A DNA stretch of 64,000 bases from Prochlorococcus sp. AG-412-P08. Its GTDB lineage: Bacteria > Cyanobacteriota > Cyanobacteriia > PCC-6307 > Cyanobiaceae. Both the position numbers and the translations under genes were made by a program. Under the pieces are notes generated by a model. The model was not told where the DNA came from. It made no database searches and worked only from the letters and a program-made list of their open reading frames with translations. Shown piece after piece: positions 18,279 to 25,838 of this stretch; position 1 is the first letter of the stretch; every line of letters starts with the position of its first letter. Where the stretch lies: contig QCLI01000001.1 in the NCBI GenBank assembly GCA_003214695.1, positions 1 to 64,000 of the forward strand, written 5' to 3'.

Positions 18279-18821
18279 CTAATTGGCATACCAAAATGCA
18301 CACCTATACCCCTTCGGTTCAAGAACCCATCCCTGACTCTTATAAAAACTTACAACTCCTGGATCAGCAAAAAGAACTACTCTTTGAATATTCATTTCTT
18401 TAAGACTTTGAAGGACATAGGCCATTAATTCTTTACCTAAACCAAAACCTTGATAAACCGGATGAATAGCAACATCCCAGACTGTTGCATGAAGAACACC
18501 ATCGCCTGTACATCTAGCAAAGCCTACTAAACGAGGAAATCTTGAATCATGTTGCCATAGACCAACTTTAAGCAAGCTATTATCCAAGGCTTTTTGCACT
18601 CTCCTCATTGGTCTTCTACTCCAACCCACAGATTGCAGCAATTGTTCAAGTTCAATCAAATCAAGGGGTTTAGACTGACTAAAGACAAACTTAAACTTGT
18701 CCGACTTAGAAAGACATTCACGGGCTTCTGCTCCATAGATCTCTTTAAAATCATTAGAAGGGTAACGCTGATTCGTCCAACCTATGAGGTTTATTTTCCC
18801 TTGCACTACTTTCCTAATCAT
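18279..18821 (-). CDS. GNAT-family N-acetyltransferase (Ycf52/NSI-like)
   Basis: 180 residues. The acetyl-CoA site motif is VAIHPVYQGFGLGKELMAYVL, here given by its core QGFGLGKEL (about 125-133), preceded by VWDVA and followed by VVLFADPGVVSFYKSQGW. The upstream half, with SVGWSRRPMRRVQKAL, resembles the plastid/cyanobacterial Ycf52 type. The acceptor (amine or protein lysine) is unknown. It converges with the glycosyltransferase pair. Confidence 0.8.
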   Translation of the reverse strand: MIRKVVQGKINLIGWTNQRYPSNDFKEIYGAEARECLSKSDKFKFVFSQSKPLDLIELEQLLQSVGWSRRPMRRVQKALDNSLLKVGLWQHDSRFPRLVGFARCTGDGVLHATVWDVAIHPVYQGFGLGKELMAYVLQSLKEMNIQRVVLFADPGVVSFYKSQGWVLEPKGYRCAFWYAN

Positions 18822-18840
18822 TGATTAATAACCTCTCCAA

Positions 18841-20634
18841 TCAAAATTTGGCAAGTCCTTGTTCCTGCAATTTTGCCAACTGGGCATACAATCCCCCTTG
18901 AGAAACAAGGTCTTGATGATTTCCTTGTTCAATAAGCTTTCCTTTCTTCATTACCAAAATACGATCTGATGATTCTATTGTCGCAAGGCGATGAGCAATA
19001 ACCAAAGCTGTTCTTTGCTCAAGTAACCTATCCAAATCCCGTTGCAAGGTTGCCTCAGTAGAAGGATCCATAAATGCTGTTGCTTCATCCATTATCAAGA
19101 TTTTCGGGCTACGAATAGCTACTCGAGCAACAGATAGCAACTGCCTCTCTCCAGAAGAAATATTGCTACCTCTTTCTCGTAATGTAGTTTTCAAACCATT
19201 CGGGAACCTATTCAATAATGCTCCTAAGCCTAAATCGTTACATATTTGAGCCAATCGCTCATCAGTAATAGACGAATCCAATCTAAGATTATCTGCTACG
19301 TTTCCACTAAACAAAAAAGTATCTTGCAAAACTACGCCTATTTGTTTTCTTAAATCAGACAAAGGTATGTCCTTTATATCAACTCCATCAATAAGTATCC
19401 GTCCCTCTTGAGGCTCGTATAACCTACACAATAATCTTATTAATGTTGTTTTCCCAGAACCGGTTGGTCCGACAAGTGCTATATGTTCTCCCGGGGAAAT
19501 CTTAAAACTAAGATCACTGATGATCTGATCATCAGGTCTATAGTGAAAACTAACATTTTCAAACACTACTTCACCAAGAGAAAATTCTTTTGAACTTTTT
19601 AAGCTTATATTTTCCTTATCTCCCTTGAAATCTAATATCTCTATATCTTCTTCTAATAATTCACCAATCCTTTCAACTGCAGTCAAGCCACCTTGGATTT
19701 GAGTAAATCTTTCTGCCAACTGTCGCAAAGGCTCAAAAAGTCTCTGGGAATAAAGAATAAATGCTGTCAAAGTCCCCAGTCCCATAGAACCAGCTGTAAC
19801 CAACCATCCACCCAAAGCAATTACTAATGCAACTACAGCCAAAGAAACCCATTCAATAAAAGCAGATATGCTGCTGTCATAGAAAATAATGCTATTTACG
19901 GCATTTCTATAGGCAATACCAGTTTGATTAAAACGCCTGGCATTTGCACCTTGTCTTCTAAACATTTGAACAACCTCAATACCTTGTAGATTTTCCTGAA
20001 AATCAGCATTAAGTTCAGAGAGCTCTTCTCGGACTCGATAATTAGATCTTCTATACCTCTTCTGTAACCAAAGAATAAAAAGAGTTACCGGTACTTGTGT
20101 AGTTAAAAGTAACAATCCTAATTGCCAATCAATTAGGAGCATTGTAATTGAGATTACAATTAAAGTTACAATATCTGCGAGTACTCCAACGGCTCCACTT
20201 CCAAAGACTTCTGACAGTGCATCCACATCACTTGTTAGCCTTGTAAGCAATTTACCTACAGGCATTGAGTCGTGATACCTCAATGAGAGATTAATCGCAT
20301 GAGAGAATAAATCCTTCCTGATTCGAGCAGTTAAGCTTTGACCAACTGTTTGAATGTTATATGACTGGAATCCCTGGAGTGCTAGACGAACAAGTACAGA
20401 AATCAGCAAAAGGGTTATCAGAATCCTAATTGCAGATTGCATAGATAGCGCACTCAGCCATAAAAAAGCAGCTTCACCTTTTAAAACGCTAATAGCTTGC
20501 CCAACTAACAAAGGTTGAATCGCGCCAGCAAAAGAAAGCGGAAGGAGTAAGAATATAATTATTAATAGTCGTTTTTTGTCCTTCTGAAGGTAACGACCAA
20601 GACGTCTGACTCGTTGGAAATCCTGAAATGCCAT
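18841..20634 (-). CDS. ABC exporter, fused permease and ATPase (MsbA/MDR type)
   Basis: 597 residues in the half-transporter layout. Six membrane helices occupy about 1-310, with HDSMPVGKLLTRLTSDVD in the first coupling region. An ATPase follows: Walker A VGPTGSGKTTLIRL, Q loop GVVLQDTFLF, signature NISSGERQLLSVARV, Walker B ILIMDEATAFMD and switch VIAHRLAT. It would act as a dimer exporting a lipid or drug; the substrate is unknown. It begins 4 bases after hisG, so it may share its transcript. Two adjacent perfect hairpins lie in the coding sequence at 20116-20160. Confidence 0.93.
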   Translation of the reverse strand: MAFQDFQRVRRLGRYLQKDKKRLLIIIFLLLPLSFAGAIQPLLVGQAISVLKGEAAFLWLSALSMQSAIRILITLLLISVLVRLALQGFQSYNIQTVGQSLTARIRKDLFSHAINLSLRYHDSMPVGKLLTRLTSDVDALSEVFGSGAVGVLADIVTLIVISITMLLIDWQLGLLLLTTQVPVTLFILWLQKRYRRSNYRVREELSELNADFQENLQGIEVVQMFRRQGANARRFNQTGIAYRNAVNSIIFYDSSISAFIEWVSLAVVALVIALGGWLVTAGSMGLGTLTAFILYSQRLFEPLRQLAERFTQIQGGLTAVERIGELLEEDIEILDFKGDKENISLKSSKEFSLGEVVFENVSFHYRPDDQIISDLSFKISPGEHIALVGPTGSGKTTLIRLLCRLYEPQEGRILIDGVDIKDIPLSDLRKQIGVVLQDTFLFSGNVADNLRLDSSITDERLAQICNDLGLGALLNRFPNGLKTTLRERGSNISSGERQLLSVARVAIRSPKILIMDEATAFMDPSTEATLQRDLDRLLEQRTALVIAHRLATIESSDRILVMKKGKLIEQGNHQDLVSQGGLYAQLAKLQEQGLAKF

Positions 20635-20638
20635 TTAT

Positions 20639-21286
20639 TTATAAGCAGGAACTATCAGACTGAGATTGAATAGTATCAACAATTTGCTGAAGCTTTCCAT
20701 TGTCTAATCTTAAAGAAAGGGGATGAGCAATTAATCGAGCGGTTGAATAGAAAAGTTGATCAATCTCAACCAATCCATTTTCACGAAGTGTGCGCCCAGT
20801 GGCGACAAGGTCCACAATCGCCTCTGCAATTCCAGTTAATGGTCCAAGTTCCACTGAGCCTGTCAAATGAACTAATTCAACTGGAAGATCAATTCCTTCA
20901 AAAAAACGTCTTGCACAATTAGTAAACTTACTTGCTACTCGACAGTGAGGAGGTAATTCTACTGCACTCTTATAGCCACTTGTTGATTTTACTGCCACTG
21001 ACATACGGCAACCCCCAAAACCAAGGTCAACCAAGTTTGCTACTTGCATTTGCTTCTCGCTAAGGACATCGAAGCCTACAATTCCCAAGTGAGCCTGCCC
21101 ATAAGCAACATAAACAGGTACATCCCCATTTCTTACTAAAAGGGCCTTGGCTCGTCCACATACTGAAGGCACCATTAACAGACGGTTAGAAGGTTCCAAC
21201 ACTGCTGAAAAATCTAACCCCGCTTTGGCAAATCTTGTAACAGAGTCTTTTAGTAAAGCCCCTTTTGCTAAGGCAACAGTAATCAT
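20639..21286 (-). CDS. hisG: HisG, ATP phosphoribosyltransferase (short form)
   Basis: 215 residues, first enzyme of histidine synthesis. [15 protein letters not shown] starts the protein; [31 protein letters not shown] and the PRPP-binding [22 protein letters not shown] are conserved. The length shows the short form, which lacks the C-terminal regulatory domain and normally needs HisZ; hisZ is not in the window. It is upstream of the ABC exporter gene with a 4-base gap. Confidence 0.95.
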   Translation of the reverse strand: MITVALAKGALLKDSVTRFAKAGLDFSAVLEPSNRLLMVPSVCGRAKALLVRNGDVPVYVAYGQAHLGIVGFDVLSEKQMQVANLVDLGFGGCRMSVAVKSTSGYKSAVELPPHCRVASKFTNCARRFFEGIDLPVELVHLTGSVELGPLTGIAEAIVDLVATGRTLRENGLVEIDQLFYSTARLIAHPLSLRLDNGKLQQIVDTIQSQSDSSCL

Positions 21287-21336
21287 GAGTCAATTAATCA
21301 ACGTTTATTTTAACTATTCGAGCTACTTTTAAAGCT

Positions 21337-22098
21337 ATGGAACTAGAAAAACAAGATTTCATAATTCATCCTATCCCTGTACTAACAGACAACATCATAT
21401 GGATTTGGGTAAAAGGAGATCAAGCTGTAGTTGTGGATCCTGCAATTTCACAACCTGTTATAAGTTGGTTGGAAGAAAATGAGCTAACACTTACCTCAGT
21501 ATTACAAACCCATCACCACCAAGATCATATAGGGGGGACAGAAGATCTTCTAAAGATCTGGCCATCTTCCTCAGTAATTGCTGCTAAAAGCGATCTCGAT
21601 CGAATCCCATTTCAAACTATCTCTGTATTAGATAATGATTCTTTTGTTCTCTTAGAAGAAGAAATAAAAGTTTTAGAGGTGCCTGGACATACAAAAAATC
21701 ACGTTACTTACTATTTAGGAGGTTCCAAAATGAGCAGAATGCACCCTGTTCTTTTTTCGGGGGATACATTATTTGGGGGTGGCTGTGGTCGGCTGTTCGA
21801 AGGAACTCCCAATCAAATGTTTAATTCATTAAATCGATTAAAGGCTTTACCGGGTGAAACCAAAATTTACTGTGCTCATGAATATACAGAAGACAACTTG
21901 AAATGGGCAAAGACAATTTATCCGGATGATCCTAATATAAGATCAAGATTAAAGAAAGTTATAAAACAAAGGTCAAAAGGCTTGCAAAGTCTTCCCAGTA
22001 CGATTCTAGAAGAAAGAAAAAGTAATTTATTTTTTCTTTCTAAAAGCTCCACGGAATTTGCAAAATTACGTTTACATAAAGACAACTGGACTAATTAA
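21337..22098 (+). CDS. gloB: GloB-like hydroxyacylglutathione hydrolase (glyoxalase II)
   Basis: 253 residues, metallo-beta-lactamase fold. The metal motif THHHQDHIGG is at about 57-66, with LEVPGHTKNHVTYYL, LFSGDTLFGGGCGRLFEGT and IYCAHEYTEDNLKWA supplying the other ligands. The C-terminus has PSTILEERKSNLFF, the glutathione-binding end typical of GloB. It hydrolyses S-lactoylglutathione in methylglyoxal removal. It is divergent from hisG. Confidence 0.93.
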   Translation: MELEKQDFIIHPIPVLTDNIIWIWVKGDQAVVVDPAISQPVISWLEENELTLTSVLQTHHHQDHIGGTEDLLKIWPSSSVIAAKSDLDRIPFQTISVLDNDSFVLLEEEIKVLEVPGHTKNHVTYYLGGSKMSRMHPVLFSGDTLFGGGCGRLFEGTPNQMFNSLNRLKALPGETKIYCAHEYTEDNLKWAKTIYPDDPNIRSRLKKVIKQRSKGLQSLPSTILEERKSNLFFLSKSSTEFAKLRLHKDNWTN

Positions 22099-22143
22099 GT
22101 AAGTATAAGAGATAAATTCATTTGTAATTTAATAGTTGCCCTT

Positions 22144-22542
22144 ATGACTTCCTTGTCAATAAAAGCAATTGAGTCAGGAGAAGCGCCCTCTCCTGTTGGC
22201 CCTTACAACCAGGCGATTCTTGCAGCAGGATGGCTCTATTGCTCTGGGCAGATCGCACTTAATCCATCTACTGGAGAGATGGTTGGAGATGGGGATGTTG
22301 AAAAAGAAACTCATCAAGTTCTTAAAAATCTTTTAGCAGTCCTAAAGGCTGCAGAAGCTGATGCTTCAAATATTGTTCGAACTACAATTTTTTTAGCAAA
22401 TTTAAATGACTTCAATAAAGTAAACAAAATTTATTCTGAAATTTTCAAAGATAAAGTTAGTCCTGCCAGAGCCTGCGTTGAGGTTTCTGCACTACCAAAA
22501 GGGGGACTTGTAGAGATTGATTGTGTCGCTTGGCTTGGTTAA
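22144..22542 (+). CDS. ridA: RidA-family enamine/imine deaminase
   Basis: 132 residues. APSPVGPYNQAILAAGWLYCSGQ, RTTIFLANLNDFNKVN and the active-site Arg in SPARACVEVSALPKGGLVEID (shown by its key RACVEV) match RidA. It would release ammonia from 2-aminoacrylate and similar reactive intermediates made by PLP enzymes. A terminator starts at its stop codon. Confidence 0.93.
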   Translation: MTSLSIKAIESGEAPSPVGPYNQAILAAGWLYCSGQIALNPSTGEMVGDGDVEKETHQVLKNLLAVLKAAEADASNIVRTTIFLANLNDFNKVNKIYSEIFKDKVSPARACVEVSALPKGGLVEIDCVAWLG

Positions 22543-22576
22543 AAAGTCAGAAATCAATGGATATCTGACTTTTAAT
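22542..22576 (+). terminator. Rho-independent terminator of ridA
   Basis: AAAAGTCAGA (22542-22551), 12-base loop, TCTGACTTTT (22564-22573): 10 perfect pairs ending in a T run. The stem begins in the ridA stop codon. Confidence 0.75.
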
Positions 22577-22628
22577 TTGCATGCCGGTCACATGATTGTC
22601 TAGATTAAGTCTTGACCTGCGACAAAAT

Positions 22629-22850
22629 ATGTCCGCAGCAAAGCTGACAATTGGCGAACTAGAGGCTGGCTATCCCCTCTATTGCAAAGCACTAAGGCGT
22701 CTCCTTCAATTAGGGCGAACTCGCCAGGAAATTGAGCGGACCGTCTGTTGGAGCCATCTAGAAACACTTAATAGGTGCCTGCCAGGAAGGTATAAGGCTC
22801 CAGCATATTTAATGGCTCTCATCAAAAGAGACATTTCAGAAGGGAAATAA
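22629..22850 (+). CDS. Small conserved picocyanobacterial protein (probably DUF3136)
   Basis: 73 residues. The ordered, mostly helical sequence TIGELEAGYPLYCKALRRLL, with CWSHLETLNRCLPGRYKAP further on, is what I remember as the DUF3136 family of marine Synechococcus and Prochlorococcus. The ATG at 22629 is preferred to 22596, which adds residues from the untranslated leader. It converges with the carboxysome operon, 28 bases from acRAF. No function is known. Confidence 0.7.
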   Translation: MSAAKLTIGELEAGYPLYCKALRRLLQLGRTRQEIERTVCWSHLETLNRCLPGRYKAPAYLMALIKRDISEGK

Positions 22851-22878
22851 TAGGCCCCTGAATCGAAGAGAAGGCCTC

Positions 22879-23133
22879 TTAATCCTCTGTTAAACCATCT
22901 ATCTCTGAAGCAAACTTCATTTCATCCTCTGACAAAATGGCATCTTTTTCCTCACTTTCTGGTTGCAAAGTTAAATTCACATAAGTTTTCCCAAAACTGA
23001 TATCTGGAAATCTCTTACGTTTTTCAGAAAGCTCACCAAGACGATCCAAAAAATCCCTAGTCAACTCATAAGTTGGGAATTCGAATCTTCTTTCCAGTCT
23101 TAAAGGTCTAGACCTTTCATTCCATTTATGCAT
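22879..23133 (-). CDS. acRAF, alpha-carboxysome Rubisco assembly factor (PCD-like)
   Basis: 84 residues with a pterin-4a-carbinolamine-dehydratase fold. RPLRLERRFEFPTYELTRDFLDRLGELS and FPDISFGKTYVNLTL are seen, but the catalytic His pair of true dehydratases is absent. Together with its place at the end of the cso operon this identifies acRAF, a form I Rubisco chaperone. It has an acidic C-terminal tail (SEEKDAILSEDEMKFASE). It is the last gene of the operon, 74 bases after csoS1E. Confidence 0.85.
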   Translation of the reverse strand: MHKWNERSRPLRLERRFEFPTYELTRDFLDRLGELSEKRKRFPDISFGKTYVNLTLQPESEEKDAILSEDEMKFASEIDGLTED

Positions 23134-23207
23134 ATTTAAAAATTGCTAGGGAAGAAAATTTAGCAATGCAAAGTTAACTATGCATCGCAAATATTACCAA
23201 CTCTCCA

Positions 23208-23714
23208 TCAAAGGCGACGTTTTGCTCCACTGACCATGAGGACAGGTTCAACTTCCGAATGAGGTCTTGCAATAATGTGGGCAGCGACTAACCCGTCCCC
23301 AACTCTCTCACAGGCATCTGCACCTGCACGTACAGAAGCATTCACAGCACCAGTCTCTCCACGCACTAAAACGGATACATAACCGCCTCCAACATATTCT
23401 CTTGCTACTAGGCTAACCTCCGCTGCTTTTGTCATTGCATCAGCTGCTTCGATTGCTGGAACCATTCCACGTGTTTCTATCATTCCTAAAGCAATCCCAT
23501 TTATTGAGTCTGAAGATGAAAAGTTAGAAGAATTCGGGACACCTTTTTTTGAACCTCCTCCAACTCCAGAGGTATTTTTAGAAGCTTTTGAGGAAGACAA
23601 AGCTTTTTTAGATGCTGAAGGCTCTGAAACCACATCAACTATTTGTTTAGAAGGGTCACCACTTTGTGTATTTGCCTTTGCTTTTGGACGAAGTGGAGGG
23701 TTAGAGGAAGTCAT
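23208..23714 (-). CDS. csoS1E: CsoS1E, carboxysome shell BMC-H protein with N-terminal extension
   Basis: 168 residues. The C-terminal 95 form one BMC domain, nearly the same as CsoS1 (GIALGMIETRGMVPAIEAAD, YVSVLVRGETGAVNA, VVAAHIIARPHSEVEP-type end). About 70 residues precede it, rich in Ser, Lys, Pro and Gly and probably disordered. The ATG at 23714 is chosen; one 66 bases upstream lies in the csoS4B stop region. CsoS1E is known from marine Synechococcus and low-light Prochlorococcus. It would be a minor hexameric shell subunit. Confidence 0.85.
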   Translation of the reverse strand: MTSSNPPLRPKAKANTQSGDPSKQIVDVVSEPSASKKALSSSKASKNTSGVGGGSKKGVPNSSNFSSSDSINGIALGMIETRGMVPAIEAADAMTKAAEVSLVAREYVGGGYVSVLVRGETGAVNASVRAGADACERVGDGLVAAHIIARPHSEVEPVLMVSGAKRRL

Positions 23715-23761
23715 GTGATAGGAGAATGAAATTAGTAAGAGTTTTGTTCGTATCTCCAGGG

Positions 23762-24013
23762 CTATCCATCTGGAGTCCAATAATCAATAATTCCACCAAT
23801 AGTTAAATCAGTTTGAATAGATGGGTTTGGGCATGCAAACCTTGCTGCGGAACCACTTGCAGTAAAGACCCAGTTACCTTCTCGAGCACCAACAGGATCT
23901 ACAGCCACCAGATCCTTCCCTTTGTTATTGCGAAGAATGCGTAAATGCATATGACCTAAGCCATCAACTCGTTGAGTACAAACTAGACGGCCCATAACCT
24001 GCATAATTTCCAT
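23762..24013 (-). CDS. csoS4B: CsoS4B, carboxysome vertex pentamer protein
   Basis: 83 residues of the BMC-P (CcmL/EutN) family, which caps shell vertices. QVMGRLVCTQRVDGLGHMHL and the GREGNWVFTASGSAAR-like middle, then LTIGGIIDYW, are typical. The ATG at 24013 shares its A with the csoS4A stop (TAATG), a translational coupling that sets the start; an ATG at 24058 would sit within csoS4A. Confidence 0.93.
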   Translation of the reverse strand: MEIMQVMGRLVCTQRVDGLGHMHLRILRNNKGKDLVAVDPVGAREGNWVFTASGSAARFACPNPSIQTDLTIGGIIDYWTPDG

Positions 24014-24288
24014 TATTGTTTTCCACCAGGTACACCAGCTGAAGCCTCTGGATCCCAATGATCAATAATTCCAACTATGGTCAAATCGCTTGGATAAGAC
24101 TTGCTCCCGGCTGCTTCTCTAGCCGCAGAGCTTCCAACACAAATGACCCAATCATCAGGCTTACACCCAACTGCATCTACCGCAACTTTTTTAGAGCTGC
24201 CATCCAAAACAACCTGAAGATGCTTGTGCTCAAAACCAGGTATACGATTTGTGGAAACAAGTGGTTTAACCACCTTGCAAATCAACAT
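24013..24288 (-). CDS. csoS4A: CsoS4A, carboxysome vertex pentamer protein
   Basis: 91 residues of the BMC-P family: LICKVVKPLVSTNRIPGFEHK, VAVDAVGCKPDDWVICVGSSAAR and LTIVGIIDHWD. It closes the vertices of the icosahedral shell together with CsoS4B. It begins 1 base after csoSCA and ends overlapping csoS4B by one base, so all three are translated from one message. Confidence 0.95.
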   Translation of the reverse strand: MLICKVVKPLVSTNRIPGFEHKHLQVVLDGSSKKVAVDAVGCKPDDWVICVGSSAAREAAGSKSYPSDLTIVGIIDHWDPEASAGVPGGKQ

Positions 24289-24289
24289 G

Positions 24290-25831
24290 TCAATGTTCCT
24301 CCTGAAGGACAGGATCGAGTGAAGACCCTACAACTTCTGCAGGGGCTTTTTTATCTCGATCTCGAATAGTAAGGCATGTATGCAAGAGGCCTTTATCTAC
24401 CAAATCTCGATAACGTGAAAATATAGCGCTATTTACTCTCTTACAATCCGACAATGCCCTTTGTCTTGCACCAGGAACTTTCCCTGAATAATCAAATCTA
24501 ATAACAATAGGTATCGGTAAATCTCTAGCAACATTTAATCCCTTAAAAATCTTTATTCCTACATCTAAATCAGGAGCACCTTCTTCAACAGTATCTAAAT
24601 GAGCAAAGTAAGTAAGATTTCTTAAGTGAACTTCTTTAAATCCAATTCCTACTCCTATAAAGCGTTCAGCATGTCCTGCGTCTGGATATGAGCCATTATG
24701 CAAGTGACGGACATAATCAATTTGAGAGATATTGTTCACTATTAGTCTACGAATAAATTCAGCCATTCCAGTTTTAACTTGACCAGAAGCACCTAGATTT
24801 ATTCTTTCAGAAATTTTAGACATCGCTTGATCAAAAGAGAGGTGCCTTGTCTCTTCATAAATCTCAGATGCACAAACCCAATGCTCAAGATTTACATTAT
24901 TTTTAGAGTCTGGTATATGCACTCTAATTGCATCAGTATCTGTATCAAGGCCAACAAGCAAAAGATCGACAGAAGCCCCACAACAAAAGCTATTTTCAAT
25001 AGATTCTTGGAAATCAAGCAAACGCTGGTATCCTGAAGCAGCCGCAAGCTTGTCATTACTACCATGAGCTGCGCAACCTTGATGAGAAGGATCCAGTGAG
25101 CTGAAATGATAAAGAACTACTTTTAAATAACAAGTTTGCTCATTAGGTGAATTTGGAGAATTTTCTCTATAACGATTATGCTCTGTTTTTATCCATCTAT
25201 TAACAGTATTCTCAACATCAAACATTGCGCCGGCATGAGATCTTCTTCGAACTGAACTAAATGGAATTCTTAATGCATAGGCAATAGAATGAGCCAAACG
25301 ACCATCCGCACAAGGAGTCACATCTAATAAGTGAAAGCCACATTCGTAAAGAAATGATTGAAATGCTTTTGCAGACTGACTATCAGACGAAGCATTTAAA
25401 GGGTCTGTATGGAAAAACTTTTCACTTGAATGTTCATGCGCTTTAAAAACACATGCCGCAAACAAAGCTCGCATATCTAAAGGTTGCACCCAAGCTTTTT
25501 CAAGAATATGAATAGGAAGTTCTATTCCTAATTCCGCTTTTGCAAGTAGTTGAGACTTCTCAACAAAATCCTCCTCATGCTGAAGAGCAGAGATTCTCTT
25601 AAGTAAAGGGACAATACGGTCAAAACTTTCCTTGGTCTGAGATTCATAACACTGAAGTTTTTTATTTTCAACCAAATCAGTTAGAGGATGAGAGCTTTTA
25701 GCACTTAATCCTATTGGCCTATCAAGAGGCTTTTTCTCAATTTTATTTTCGGTGGCAGAGGGAAAATATTTTCTAGGTGCAGTCGGTCCTAAAAAACTCT
25801 TTCTATTTTTGGCCAAACGTCTATAGGCCAT
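24290..25831 (-). CDS. csoSCA: CsoSCA, carboxysomal carbonic anhydrase
   Basis: 513 residues, the size of this beta-carbonic-anhydrase-like family. It makes CO2 from bicarbonate inside the carboxysome. The probable zinc ligands are Cys174 (VTPCADGRLAH), His242 (YHFSSLDP) and Cys253 (SHQGCAAHGSND), with Asp176/Arg178 as the catalytic pair. The His-Cys spacing of 11 equals that of the Halothiobacillus enzyme. The first 50 residues (basic, with KYFPS) are likely the disordered tail used for Rubisco binding. It is 7 bases after csoS2. Confidence 0.96.
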   Translation of the reverse strand: MAYRRLAKNRKSFLGPTAPRKYFPSATENKIEKKPLDRPIGLSAKSSHPLTDLVENKKLQCYESQTKESFDRIVPLLKRISALQHEEDFVEKSQLLAKAELGIELPIHILEKAWVQPLDMRALFAACVFKAHEHSSEKFFHTDPLNASSDSQSAKAFQSFLYECGFHLLDVTPCADGRLAHSIAYALRIPFSSVRRRSHAGAMFDVENTVNRWIKTEHNRYRENSPNSPNEQTCYLKVVLYHFSSLDPSHQGCAAHGSNDKLAAASGYQRLLDFQESIENSFCCGASVDLLLVGLDTDTDAIRVHIPDSKNNVNLEHWVCASEIYEETRHLSFDQAMSKISERINLGASGQVKTGMAEFIRRLIVNNISQIDYVRHLHNGSYPDAGHAERFIGVGIGFKEVHLRNLTYFAHLDTVEEGAPDLDVGIKIFKGLNVARDLPIPIVIRFDYSGKVPGARQRALSDCKRVNSAIFSRYRDLVDKGLLHTCLTIRDRDKKAPAEVVGSSLDPVLQEEH

Positions 25832-25838
25832 TACTCAA

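Noticed and set aside
24058..24369. 103-codon plus-strand frame in the csoS4A/csoSCA region
   Set aside because: Shadow of the conserved minus-strand carboxysome genes.
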